This document shows, in pieces, positions 48,193 through 60,190 of a stretch of 64,000 nt of DNA. The translations under genes and the position numbers were made by a program. Within the stretch, counting starts at the first letter, position 1. The number at the start of each line of letters is the position of its first letter. The notes under the pieces were generated by a model. It searched no databases. It had not been told where the DNA came from and saw nothing but the letters and a program-made list of their open reading frames with translations. This DNA comes from Helicostylum pulchrum. Its lineage: Eukaryota; Mucoromycota; Mucoromycetes; Mucorales; Mucoraceae. The stretch is from positions 186,001 through 250,000 of the forward strand of contig JAIXMO010000040.1 of NCBI GenBank assembly GCA_025677825.1, read 5' to 3'.

Positions 48193-50247
48193 ATGAGCCT
48201 CCCAAGACTTAATTTCGTAACCAAACAAGACGCGAGTACATCTACGGTATTTGATGGTGCTATAATTTTATTTTCAGATAAAAATGCACTTGTAGATTTG
48301 ATCCCTTGTGCAAAAAGATGGAGCGAACTTGACGCTTCGTTCGGTGATTCCGTACAGCTGCTTGTACCTGAAGACAGTATTCCTTCTCAGCGTGTTATTA
48401 TCTCCCCTGTTGGTTCACTTCATAACGACTTTGATGATGTTCGAAGATATAAAGGTAAGTCAAAGAAAGAGAGAGAGAGAAAAAAAATCATGCTAAGTGT
48501 ATATAAAAAAAAAGATGCTGGTTTTGCCGCTGGTCAAAGAGCTTTAAAAGCTGGTATTACGTCTCCCGTCATTTACTTTGCGGATACACCCAATACCCAA
48601 GGAACCCAAAGCAATTTGCACTGGTCTTTTAACGATACCGATGATTACGAAGAGTACCTTAGCGTGACAGTTTTGGGCTTTTTAGAAGCTGCCTTTGATC
48701 CTGTTGACGCACGTACTCATTTCCACAAGATAAATCAACCCGCCGCCGCATTTATCAGTTTAAACTTTGTATCTCCTATTGAAATATCCAACCAAGATGA
48801 ATTCGAGAATAAAATCATTGCTATTGAAACTGGAAGAAGAATTGCTAAAGGTAAAATATAACAGCACGTATTAGGGGAAATCAGCTAACGAAAATTTGCT
48901 TAGATATCGGATCACCGGATCCTGAAATCATGTCGCCTGAGAATATTGTAAAATACATTAGATCTCACTTTCAAGATGACTCGTGTATTCAAATTAAAGT
49001 AATTGAGGATAATGAGACCATCAAGAAGGAGTACCCGTTAGCTCATGCAGTTACTCGGGCTAGTTTAGCAGGTTATATATTTTTTAGTTTTCATTTAGTA
49101 ATATATAACTTATATGCTGATTTATTTTGTTTTTGGCTTACTTAGTGTCACGTCACCATCCCCGATTCGTAATGTTTGAGTACAAATCTCCTGATCAATC
49201 TAAAGTAAAAGAAAAGTAAGAAGAGCATAATATTTAAAGAAAAAAAAAAATCAAAAAAGACAAGAAATACCATTACTGGAAGTACTGAACCCTAAAGTTT
49301 ATTTTTATTTTTAAATTTATAGCCTTTATTTTGTGGGTAAAGGTGTTACTTATGATACAGGTGGAGCTGATATCAAATGTGGTGGCAATATGAGAGGTAA
49401 GTAAAACTTTATATTTGTAAAAAATAATCGTTTATAACGCGTTACATTCTTCGTTAAAAGGTATGTCTCGTGATAAATGTGGTGCTGCTGCAGTAGCAGG
49501 TTTATTCAAGACAATTGAATACTTGAAGCCTTCTCATGTTAATGTTACGGCTGGTATTGCTCTTGTAAGAAACTCAATTGGACCTGACTCATATGTCAGC
49601 GATGAAGTAATTTACTCTAGAAATGGAACAAGAGGTAATCCTCTTTTTTATAATTATTTTTTACCGTGAGAAATTAACCAAAAAAAAAAACATTAGTTTT
49701 GGTCGGAAATACGGATGCAGAAGGTCGTATGGTAATGACTGATTTATTATGTGAATTCAAGGAAAGAATTATAGCCGAAAAAGCAACAGTACCATCCTTT
49801 ATATTTACTGTTGCTACTTTAACCGGTCATGCCGTCCGTGCTTATAACGGATACGGTATTACTATGGATAATGGATTTTCAAGAAAGCACAAGATTAGTC
49901 AACGTATCTATGATGCTGGTCATACTATGGCTGATCCCTTTGAGATCTCTACCTTCCGTCGAGAAGATGTTGCGTGTGTTCAACCTGGTAGATCTAGCGA
50001 AGATGTTGTTCAAGCAAATGATAAGCCAAGTACAATGACGAACCGTGGTCATCAATACCCTGCAGGTTTTATGTTGCTTGCTTCAGGTCTAGATAAACAC
50101 GGCTTAAACCATGAATTGCCTATTGGTTATACTCATGTAGATATTGCTGGTTCTGCTGAGCTAATGTCTTCTATTGGCTGGAGTTTACCTAGAGTAACTG
50201 GATCACCTGTTGCTGCTTTAGCTGACGCGTTTTTAATTCCTAAATAA
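48193..50247 (+). CDS. M17-family leucyl aminopeptidase-like protein (W07G4.4 type)
   Basis: Seven exons (48193-48454, 48515-48850, 48904-49071, 49146-49215, 49323-49396, 49461-49634, 49697-50247) give about 544 aa. The C-terminal catalytic domain shows VGKGVTYDTGGADIK (Lys and Asp metal ligands), MSRDKCGAAAVAGLF, and the family signature NTDAEGRM (Asp and Glu ligands plus the catalytic Arg). TLTGHAVRAYNGYG, MADPFEISTFRRED and IGYTHVDIAGSAE are typical of the cytosolic W07G4.4-like branch rather than classical LAP3. It is expected to be a metal-dependent, probably hexameric, aminopeptidase. RDKCGAAAV differs from the commoner DMGGAA. Several introns interrupt the active-site region. The gene is convergent with UTP18. 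Confidence 0.9.
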
Positions 50248-50415
50248 ATAAAATCATGCAAAAATAAAATAAAATAAAAAAAATTGGGTTGGTTGGATTA
50301 TATATGTGTATATATTTTTATTTAAACAGGTAAAAATAGAGTTGTGTAATTGTGTGTGAGAGGGTGTTGTGTGTAGGTGTGGAAATGATACAAAAATGAG
50401 AGATTATATGTTTAT

Positions 50416-52339
50416 TTATTGGAGAGCGTAATGTTTTAAAGTGTAAAGTAAAACAAGACCTCTATCATTTGAAATAGCAAGGTAATCACTGTTAGGTGAG
50501 AATGCAACACATACAACTTTACTAAGAGGTGTTCTATCTGTGGGCCAATTAGCATAGGCTGTAGCTGTAGGTACATGAATAACCTTTAACTGATCCTTTT
50601 TAAATTGACTGGTAATCACCATTAATTGGGAATCATGATTGAATACAATGTTATTAATTTTTGTTGTCAAGTTTAAGATTGCCTTGATAGGTTTAGGTCG
50701 AGTGTTTTCGGGTTCGAGTACGGATCGATCATAAAGGTTAACAACGCCAGTAGATGAACTATAATAAATTGTTATTCACTCTGTATTTAAATACATGTAT
50801 GCGTTGTTATATATATTTACCCTGTAGCATAATATTTTTCATTAGGACTAGCTTTGAACACAGTAGCACCAATACAACCATCATCAACCCAACGCTTAAC
50901 ACATTCCTTCTTTTCAATATCAAATTGGTATACTTCACCTTCACTACCAAAGCCAAAAATGAAATTACCATCAGAGGACCAATCCACAGACTCGACGGTT
51001 TTGTTTAATTTAAGATCGCAGTACCACTTCTTTGTTAAATAACTGACGATGATAATTGTACCACTTGTACCCAAAAATGCAATATAACGGCCACAGGGAC
51101 TCATAGAGAACTTTTCTAACGATTTCTCTTCTTTGCCCCAAATACCGGGACATCTATCAATGACACCAGATTGAATATCGTAAATATAAAAGAATTGACG
51201 TCTGCCACTCACAACAATTTGATCACCGGAAGGATGGAATTCTGCATGATAAATGGGCATATCTTTAAACACGACAGATTGAATCTTGGGGTTAATTTTA
51301 CCGTCAATTTGGAATAAACGTAAAGTTTTATCTAAACCGGCAGTTAACATAACTTGTGCATTAGGATGGAAAGCAATTGAAGTAATTAGAGTCTATGTAT
51401 AATGTAAGTATATATGCCCTTTTGTTGTTGTCGTCGACGAGTAACTATTAAAATTTTACCTTGGATTTAGGTACGGCACGGTTAGCATTCTTTAAACGCA
51501 AGATATCCAACTTCTTTGGTGAAATAGTAAGATTCTTTGCTCTTCTGCTCAAAATACCCATAGTACTCTTTAATAAATCAAGTCTATCTTCCTCATTTAA
51601 ATTATCTTCATCTCCTTCCTCATTCTCGTCATCTGAATCATCACTATCTACTGCTTTACGCTTTCTATCTGCCTTAATTTCAGAAGGAAGTGCAGCCCAA
51701 TCGGGTTTAGGATAAATCTTGTTGAATCTACATAATAAAGCAAAATCAGCAAACTATCAAGTAAAGTTTTTGTTCAAGACTTACTGTTTACGTAATCTAC
51801 GAGAATACTCGGCACCATCAACAATATCTTCATCAACATCATTACGAAGTTTCTTGGTAATATTACTGGCAGATAAAGAAATCATTAAACGTTTATCATC
51901 ATCATCTTCCCAAGCAGCGTTGTTATCTTCCTTATCACTTTCATCTTCACTTTCGCTATCGCTTTCATTATCTGTATTTTGTTCTCCTTCCTCGGCTTCA
52001 TAGTCTACTTCGCTATCTGAATCGTGGTTAATGGCGACAGGTGCATCAATAGTATATGAAACAGGTCCAGAATCAAAGAAAAAAGCCTAGCACAAAAAAA
52101 TATAGCGACATGAAGTTAGTACCACTAGATAAAAGATAAATGTTCAAATGGTTTATATATACCTCTTCTGTATCTTCTTCTTCTTCAGTTGCTTCTTGTT
52201 CACTAGTTGGTTCGTCTAGCTGTTGATCGAGTTCATGACCTGTTTTCTCCCATAATTCTTCTGTATCATCACCAAATAAGAAGCCTTCTAATTCTTTTTC
52301 AGAAGATTCTCTCTTTGCCTTTTTATTAACAGGAGCCAT
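50416..52339 (-). CDS. UTP18: U3 snoRNP component Utp18, WD40 protein
   Basis: Five exons (52339-52163, 52086-51785, 51727-51460, 51392-50821, 50758-50416) give about 553 aa. The N-terminal ~230 residues are acidic and charged (MAPVNKKAKRESSEKELEGF, then long Asp/Glu/Ser stretches). From about residue 245 a WD40 propeller follows: SIAFHPNAQVMLTAGLDKTLRLFQIDG, FHPSGDQIVVSGRRQFFYIYD, MSPCGRYIAFLG, SVDWSSDGNFIFGFGSEGEV, VAFSPNSDYLAISNDRGLVLLY. RRQFFYIYD and PGIWGKEEKSLEKF are specific to Utp18. It is part of the UTPB module of the SSU processome, and an N-terminal motif recruits Mtr4 in yeast; FLFGDDTEELW may be that AIM-like site (inference). Confidence 0.95.
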
Positions 52340-52769
52340 TTCTAATATACTTTTTCTACTGCAAAAAAAAAATAAAGGATAATAAAAAAAACAAAAAATG
52401 AAGTAAAAAGTGAAAGGTGAAAAAGCGTCACAAAAGTGAGCGAAGCCACACACGCACACAATAAAATCAAAGGCATTTTGTTTTTGTGGTTCTTTTTTTA
52501 CGACAAGTGATACTTTTTTAAAAAATTGAGTTACCTCTCAAAACATGCTTTTTAAGTGAATGGGTTATAGTGAACACATCATTAGTTGGATTTTTTTTTA
52601 TTTGATTTTTAAACGCAAAACACTGTACAATTAAAAAAGACAAAAGCGGAATAGTTGGAAAAAAAAAGGAAGAAAAATAAAGGGGGAGAAAAAAGTCAAT
52701 ATAAGAAGAGAGAGAGAAAGTATACATTTGTTTGTTTTTTGTAGTAATATTTGTTGTTTCCTAATTTCT

Positions 52770-54033
52770 TTAATACCCAGACTGTTCACCAAAGCCATCT
52801 TTACGAATATCAAATAGTCTTCCCATATCTTTACCAGCTCGAATTAAACGAATACTTTTAAAGGCGTTACCATTGGGACGTTTATCTTTCGTCACTTTAC
52901 CGTGATGATCTAATATTTTGGTCTCTAAAGCTGTGGGTGTTTCAAAGTCTTCAAAGATTTCATCGTCTAATTTTATTGAGATACCAGAGAGACCACTCGC
53001 TTTTACAACCTATATAATTTTGTTGGTTTATGCAATATGTACATGCAGGGAAAAAAAAACTAATACTAAATACTTACAGTCATTGATTTAGAGACAACTA
53101 CTTTGCACGCGCTAAAGTTACGCTTATATACAATAACATCCCCTTCGCGTATCAAGCCTTTGCGGCACATGTCTTTTAATGTAATGTTTTTAGAGTCACC
53201 AGCTACATTATGAGCTCTTTCTTTATCAATTAATTCGCCCCAATAAGACTCGAAGCCTTCATCCTATTATTTTTTTTAGAAAAAAAGATATATTTACATA
53301 AATATCATATTACGGAGAGAAGGGGGAGAAAAGGTACCTTGAATTTGTCTTTTTTAGATGGAGATGATTTGGATTTATGCTGTTGTTGTTGTTGCTGTTG
53401 CTGTTGATGTTGTTGAGAATATAAATGATGAGTAGAGGTAGTGCTTGTAGACTTGTTGCTACTACTATTTGTTGGTGGAGAAGGAGAAGGAGGAAAGTCT
53501 TGATGATGGCGACGATGATTATGATGCTGATATTCACCTTGACCCAACATACTTTGCCAGTCAGATAAAGTATTCCAGAAAATAGGATTTTCAGACTTGG
53601 AAAACACATTATTATTTGTATTCACATAAGAAAGAGATTCTATATCATGACTTAAATAGGAAGGTTGGTCTTTTTCCGGTAGCATTTGATAAAGTTCTTC
53701 TCTCTTTTCTTGTGATAAAAGATGAAAATTTGACAAGCTAAAAATTGACTACAATACAGAAAAGTTAGTTAGTTACTAAGATACAAGGATTTTATTTGTT
53801 AAGTAAAGTACCTCCAAGTCAATAGCAGCTAATGGGCTACAAGGATGTGTGCATAAATTATCAAGCGTCCAACTCGGTTCATAACGAGCTTTTTTATGAT
53901 TACTACCTCCAACACCATTGGTTGGTGAGCGAATCATAAGTTGACTAGTTTCTAATGAAATATCATCTTGCTCTAACTCTCTTCTTTTACCAATAGGCGA
54001 TAATAGCATAGAGTGTTGTGAAGAATTAAACAT
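52770..54033 (-). CDS. DEUBAD-type (Asx-like) nuclear protein with C-terminal RAMA-like domain
   Basis: Four exons (54033-53812, 53748-53338, 53263-53078, 53009-52770) give about 352 aa. An N-terminal segment (KRRELEQDD, KKARYEPSW) looks nuclear. The region FHLLSQEKREELYQMLPEKD followed by NPIFWNTLSDWQSMLGQGEYQ fits a DEUBAD domain, which in Asx/ASXL proteins activates BAP1-type H2A deubiquitinases. A low-complexity stretch with H/Q repeats follows. The C-terminal ~110 residues (ITLKDMCRKGLIREGDVIVY, NGNAFKSIRLIRAGKDMGRL) resemble RAMA domains. Both domain calls are by eye; the DEUBAD call is the better one. The 9-residue Q run is a codon repeat (53380-53415). Confidence 0.65.
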
Positions 54034-55581
54034 TACTATTAAATATTATGTGTATGTGTGTGCGTGTATAATATATCTGCTCAAAGAAGAAAAATAACAA
54101 GTATATAAAAAAGTATAAATAAAAGCGGAAATAACAGTTAGAAAAAAGAGAGAAAAAGAGAAAGAGAAATATAAAAAAAAGGAGGTCAAGAAATAAGAAA
54201 AAGCGAAACAATCAAGGAGGTAAAATAAGGGTGAAAGGGGGTTAAATGGAAGCGTGTGATCGATGTCACCCAAACAATCTGTTATTATTTATTTCTGCTT
54301 GTAAAAATGTTGTCAATTTATGAGATACAAGTCAAATTTTAAATGAACAAGTCAACTCTTTTTTTGTTGTTGTTGTTGTTGAAACGGCGTTTGAATCAAG
54401 GCATAACAAGCAGGAAACGCTCTTACTTAAATACATATTACCCGCCTTTTTTTGTTTTAATTAATGGGACGCGTTTCTCTATTATTATATTTTTTTAATG
54501 CACAAAAAAAAAAGTAATAACCTTAAAGCAATTTCACATCTACGCTTGAAAATAAAAAAAGGGCATCTGTTGCCGTAACAATGTATACTTTTTTTTAACT
54601 CTGCCTTGACAAGTAAAAAAAAAAAAAAAAAAGTAATAACAATGATGTAACCATGACAACAGTTATCAAATTCAATATATTATATTGTCATTAATAAACT
54701 CTCCTATTTTTTTTTTCTCAAGAAATAATTTGTATTACTATTTTAATCAATTAACCGGTAATAGATATCAAAACGAGTTTAAATCATATTTAATGCACAA
54801 AGATTCTACACACAAACATATGTATCTTATTTTGCAAGTGACAATGCACCACCTTTCAATTCCTTTGTACAATTTAAAAACCGACTTTTTTTTTTTGCCA
54901 CCAAAAAAAAAAACCTTATATGTTTGCACACTAAAATTAGGCATGAATGCCTGTCAAATATCAATTAGTTTTTTTTTAAAACAAAAAAGTCGTATATGGT
55001 TTAATATATCATCTCATTATTCGGGTAGAAAGCATAGAATGAAACAAAAAAAAAACAAAAAAAAGGTTACTACTTTAACTATTTTTGTATCAAATGCTAC
55101 TTGAAAAAAATGTAGGTAAATATATACATATATATTATAAAGATCAGCTTATAATTATTTATACTTATTTGTAGTACCTGACAATTTGGTAGTACAATAG
55201 ACTTGGTAGTTCACATCAACAACAACAACAACAAAAAACCTACTCTCAATTCTTTTTTTTTTAGCTTTAAAAACTGGTATCATTTAATTTTCCATTGAAG
55301 ACAAAAAGCCGCTTCAAAAAGAAAAACAAAATATCAGGTACCAAGAAAAAAAAAATATCTTTGGGGTCTGGACTGTACAAGAAAAAAAGAGAGAGACAAG
55401 AAAAGAATAATAAACAAATCATATATGTATAAACACATAAACAAGTCAAAGATATATTCAGTATATACTTTCAAAAATAGGAATGCGAGATAATCCCTTT
55501 TATTCAATATTACAAATTCATTGAAAAAAAAAAAAACTTCTACTTTTTTATTTATTGTTTTTTCTTGCAAGCTGATTTGGC

Positions 55582-55616
<35 letters not shown>

Positions 55617-57580
55617 TATATATAAAAACAAATAAAGAGCATAGATTGTCACCAAATACAACAGTTACAAAAAAACTTACGAAAAAAAAAACGTACAGAC
55701 TAGTAACACTCTTTTTCAACGCTTCCTTTTTTTTTATATGTATACGATTCAAAAGTAAATGTATATGCATCTGTGCGATTTTTAAAAAAAGAAAAAAAGT
55801 AAAAGAGGTACACGATCTGATCAACAATCATTTTATCTATTTGTTTTCTTTTTTTTCTGTATATACACTATTCGGTCAACCTTCGAATTTAGAACCTTTC
55901 AGATTTTATGAAAAAAAAAAAATGGTGACTAAACCTTTTTTAGAACGAGAACCTGGGGCAACAAAAAAACTTGCAAATACTTTTCGCAAGTCAAAAAAGA
56001 CATTACTTTACATCCTTTTTTTTTTACTGTTATTATTTATCAGTGTAAATTTGACGCTTTTTTTTCTTTTAAACGTATCACTGTTTCTTTCAAGTGAATA
56101 CCAATTAGTAAAACGTTTGGTTAGTTGCATTAGAAAATAATAATAAAGGACCCGATTATTTATATTTACTTTCAAAACAAGAAGAAAAACTATAAATCAA
56201 TATTCGAGGCACAACTTTTTTTTTTTTTTAAAAAAAAAGAAAGCAATCGTCGTTTTTTTTTTTACACTGCGTTTGTACATAAAGTTTGGGTGATAGCTTA
56301 GATCAAATTACGGTGTCAATAAAATGATTTTCTACCCGTAGAAAAGAGAGAGAAGAAAAAAAAATCTAAAAGAAATACATTACGCATCTGCATTAAAAAA
56401 ATGATGCGATGTTTGTTTGCACCATATTAACCACGCTACTTTCCTAGACTGAGACAATTTTTTGACACACACAAAGTTTTATATTATCAAGGGGGTTTAA
56501 TAAACTTTTTTGGTGACCCCCAAAAAAGAAAAATAAAAAACATGCTCTTGGTTGATCATTGCTAATGGTAATAAGAGCATGTACATGAACATTTTGGAGT
56601 TGACGTCATGTCAAAGTAGTGTTACCCCGGATGCCGCGCGAATACTGTATAAGCTTGTTTGTTTACAATGGCGTTAATATATCATTACAAACTGTAGATG
56701 AACATTACACCAAACAGAAACCCAAATCATAATATATCTTTATACTGGCATAAGGTACCTCAAAAGCTGCACCTCTCTCTTTACTTGTATTTTTTTTTGA
56801 AGAGATATATCCAGTTGCTCTCTCTCTCTCTCTCTCTCTCCCTTCCCCTTTTCTATACTATGTACACGGTTCATTTCGCGCTTCAATCACCTGACGTTTG
56901 TATCAGGACAATAGCATGGTAGGTGCACTCCTTGGTGTGTGTAACCGTACTCAGACCAGTTCTTTAAACTGTTTCCAATCTATACATCCAAGTATTTTTG
57001 GTAGCACGATAGAACATAAACTACTCGAAAGGATTTTCCGCGAGTAAAAAAAAACATATGTATGTACTTTTGTTGATACATTATAAAACTTTGAAGTGCC
57101 ACTTTGTATATCCTATAGTATATTGTATCCTACAGTACTCCCCTTCTTTTCGGACTCGGATCCCGAGAAACCAGACAAAAAAGTTAAAAAATAGCACAGA
57201 GGTAAACAACTGGAATTCTTGTTATTTTGGAAATTTGCAAAACTAAAAAAAGCTTAAAAAAAGGTTACTACATTTACTTAAAAAAAGCATCCTTTGTTTA
57301 TTCAGATAGTAAAGTTTCATAGTTTTGCTTGAAATAACAAAGCCTGGTCTGTACTAGAAGGTTAATTTATTGCTACTTGTTTCCACTTTTTTTTTTTACA
57401 TATTATTTAATACTTTTTTTTTCAACATTTTACAAGTACACAAAAAAAAAAAAACCTTTTCTTTTACTATACAAGAATGATTTAATATTATCATGACGAT
57501 CTTTTTGTTTGATGAAGGGTAGGAGGTTGTTTTGATTTTAAATAATGGAGGAGGGGAGAAAAGGGATTTAGGAAAGGGTT
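54034..57580. other. Gene-poor interval, homopolymer-rich
   Basis: About 3.5 kb between the DEUBAD gene start and the TyrRS 3' end. It contains A/T runs, including A28 near 55588-55615, and a (CT)n run near 56816-56840. A perfect TGACGTCA octamer lies at 56601. An ORF from 55923 encodes about 72 aa with basic N-terminus and one hydrophobic span (LYILFFLLLLFISVNLTLFF), but its composition follows poly-T runs and I do not accept it as a gene. No RNA or splice-linked exon set is seen. Confidence 0.5.
56816..56840. repeat. (CT)n microsatellite
   Basis: About a dozen CT dinucleotides in an intergenic interval, followed by more pyrimidine-rich sequence. No function is inferred. Confidence 0.8.
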
Positions 57581-58856
57581 TTACTCCTGCTTCTTTTCTT
57601 CTTCCTTGGGAGATTCAGCAGTAGTAGTAGGTTCAGCAGTAGCTTCACCGTTAGCAGCCTTAGCAGCCAAAGCAGCAGCTCTTTCGGCCTTCTTCTTTTC
57701 CTTCTTATCCTTCTTGGGATTCACTTTCTCAGCAGCCTTAGGAGAAGGATAAGCTAATTCTGTCAACTTTTGCATCTCGGGTGTATCGAATGCCTTACGC
57801 ACAGGTTCCAACAACTCGTTGATGGCAGCGATAACACCGGCCTTTAAATCTCCAGGATGAACGACCTTATCGGCGAAATCTTTTTCCAAGGCTTCAAAAT
57901 TATCATAGACCATATTGCCACCGTATTGTTCAGGACGAAGACAAGTAAAAGTAGCTTTTCCACCATTTAAAGTCTTGAGAGGGAAATAAACGGACTTGAC
58001 AAATGAAAGGATACCGTTATCAGTAATGTTACCTTCTTCACAGAACGCCTTTTTAATCTTTTTAGACACATCCTTTGCACTATCCAAGAAATCGATTTTG
58101 GAGTCAGGATCAGAGGCTGACATTTTGGATCCGGTTAACCCAGGAACCATAGGGTTCATTAAATGTGAGCGCTTCTTGTAACCCAACAGGGGCATATACT
58201 TTTCAGCCAAGATGAAGATCTTACGTTGATCAACACCACCGAATTGTGCATCGACCTTTAAATATTCTTCATCAAGAGCTTGCATACCGGGATACAATAA
58301 ACCGGATAAAAGAGGTGAAGACACTTGCTTCACAACTTCAGCACCAGCTCTCTTGGCATCGTGTTCAGTTAAAAGCGCACACAAACGGAAGTTGTCCATA
58401 GAGTATTCGGCTGATAATTCGTAAGATGAACCAATAATAAACTTGAGCTTCTCAATGGGAACACCGAGAGAGGTCAAGACTGTCTTGATCATGGCTTCGT
58501 AATAGTTGACACGGTGTCTGACAAGTTCAAGAGGTGCTTTCATGTTATCAAGGAAAGCGTGAATATCAGCTAAAAGAACACTCATCTATTTTTTAGGAAA
58601 AAAGTAAGTTTTACAGGAACCAAGTTGGTATGAAAAAAGTATATATAAAATTAATTACCTCAACACCAGCAGACAAGAAATCAGCAATTTTAGCCATAGG
58701 TACAAAGTAACCAATATGAGGTCTACCAGTAGGTGCAGTACCCCAATACATCTTGAGGTCACGCTCAGCAAGAATCTTCTTCATTTCATCGGCACCAAGA
58801 ACCTCTTGAAGGTTACGAGTAATAAGTTCGTACTTTTGGTCGGGTGTAAGTGACAT
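57581..58856 (-). CDS. Cytosolic tyrosyl-tRNA synthetase
   Basis: Two exons (58856-58659, 58585-57581) give about 400 aa. This class I synthetase charges tRNA-Tyr. Visible are the HIGH-type motif in [13 protein letters not shown] (near residue 45), the Tyr-binding region [33 protein letters not shown], and the KMSKS-type loop [24 protein letters not shown] and [19 protein letters not shown] are typical of eukaryotic cytosolic TyrRS. The C-terminal tail is Lys/Ala-rich ([20 protein letters not shown]), as in fungal enzymes, with no EMAP-II-like domain. Codons are richer in C than neighbouring genes, as expected for high expression. Confidence 0.96.
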
Positions 58857-59317
58857 GATGACTTTTAGTATTAAGTAATAATATTAAAGAGAGAGGGGCG
58901 AAAAAAAAAAGAAGGGATACCCAAAAAAAAAATGAGTCATTATAGACAAGAAGTAACTTCTAAGCCACCTTTTTTTAACTTTTCGACTATTTTTCTTTCA
59001 TATAATTCAATGGATTACACAAAGGCAAAGAGTTCATTAAAGCTTATAGTAGGGTGTATGAATATTAAGGTTTTGTTTATGACACATTATGATTCCTCCC
59101 CCCTTTTTTTTTCACTCTCACGCTCACTATATAATTTATGCATAATAATCCCTTTCTCTTTTTACACGCACACTTTTTTAAACATTATTTTAAACTAGAA
59201 CAAAAGGTTGTATTTGTGCTATATATGAACAATATGTGAATAGTTTTTATTTGCTAGTCTTTTTTGCCTTGATTTTTTTTCAAAAGAGAGAAAAAAATAC
59301 ATATATATATAGTTCCC
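58857..59317. other. Intergenic, TyrRS 5' flank / RPS28 3' flank
   Basis: About 460 bp. The portion adjoining 58857 should hold the TyrRS promoter; the portion adjoining 59317 the RPS28 3'UTR. A plus-strand ORF from 58932 (88 codons) is Ser/Phe/Leu-rich and not accepted as a gene. Confidence 0.5.
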
Positions 59318-59783
59318 TTAACGGAGACGACGAGCTTCACGTTCGGATTCCAAAAGACAGAGGATATCGTTTTCACGAACAGGACCCTTAACGTTACGGA
59401 TGATGGAACGGTTGGTATCATCCATGAATTCAACACGGACTTGAGTGACACCACCACGAGAACCGGTACGGCCGAGAACCTTGGTAACTCTAGCGAGCTT
59501 GACGGGAGTCTTGTTAGAAGAAGAATCCTACCATTTCAAAAATATTAGTATATTTAGCTTTTAAATTCAATTAGTTCCATGTGCATGTGTGCGTGTGTGT
59601 CTGTGTGCATTATATAAGGTGTCAATGCTGAAGAAAAAAAAAATTGTCGATAGGTTTTGTTCAAATTGATTTTTTAAATACATCCATCCATCTTCTAATA
59701 TTACACATCCATCTATTGAGCAATCCATATATTACACCTACACACACAACACACACACATGTAACACTCTATTTGCTCACCAT
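59318..59783 (-). CDS. RPS28: 40S ribosomal protein S28 (eS28)
   Basis: Two exons: 59783-59781 contains only the start codon ATG, and 59527-59318 the rest, separated by a 253-nt intron (GTGAGC donor, TAG acceptor). The product is about 70 aa: [30 protein letters not shown], then RNVKGPVRE and [10 protein letters not shown] at the C-terminus, a near-exact eS28. It sits near the mRNA exit/E site of the small subunit. Codons are strongly C-ended (AAC, ACC, GTC), as expected for a highly expressed gene. The intron is far longer than most in the window and contains CA/TG-rich simple sequence. Confidence 0.96.
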
Positions 59784-60190
59784 TGTTAATTGATTATAGA
59801 GAAGGAAGGAATCTATGAACCAACGAATTGTCTTCCCCATCTCAGCGTCTGGCGCGCCCTCCATAATTAAATGTCCGCGCAACGAGTAAGCGTCGACGTC
59901 ACACGCTTCTGTATCTTATATTTTCCCTTCTTAAAAAAAAAACAATTTTTTTTTTATATTATAAATACCTTTTTTACGTGAGAAGGGAACATTATTTAAC
60001 CCTTTTTCTTTTATATACTCTCTCTTTTTTTTACACACGTGTATTTTTTCTGGTTTCTTTTTTTACCTTTTTTTTTTATATACACGAAAAAAAAAATACA
60101 TATATCAACTTCTATATTATACCTTTTTTTTTTTTTTTCTTGAAAAAAGAAAAAAGTTTTCCTCTTTCTCTCTCTTTTAAATAAACAATA
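59784..60190. promoter_or_regulatory. Shared upstream region, RPS28 / Sds3-like gene
   Basis: About 400 bp between divergent starts. A less AT-rich core at 59846-59912 carries GGCGCGCC and GACGTCAC (59895-59902, a CRE/ATF-like half-palindrome). It is followed by pyrimidine-rich and T-run DNA close to the Sds3-like start. The motifs are seen; their use is inferred. Confidence 0.5.

Noticed and set aside
55565..56140. 191-codon ORF and the internal 72-codon membrane-like protein
   Set aside because: It starts by translating an A28 run into poly-Lys, and the hydrophobic stretch comes from poly-T tracts; no conserved feature.
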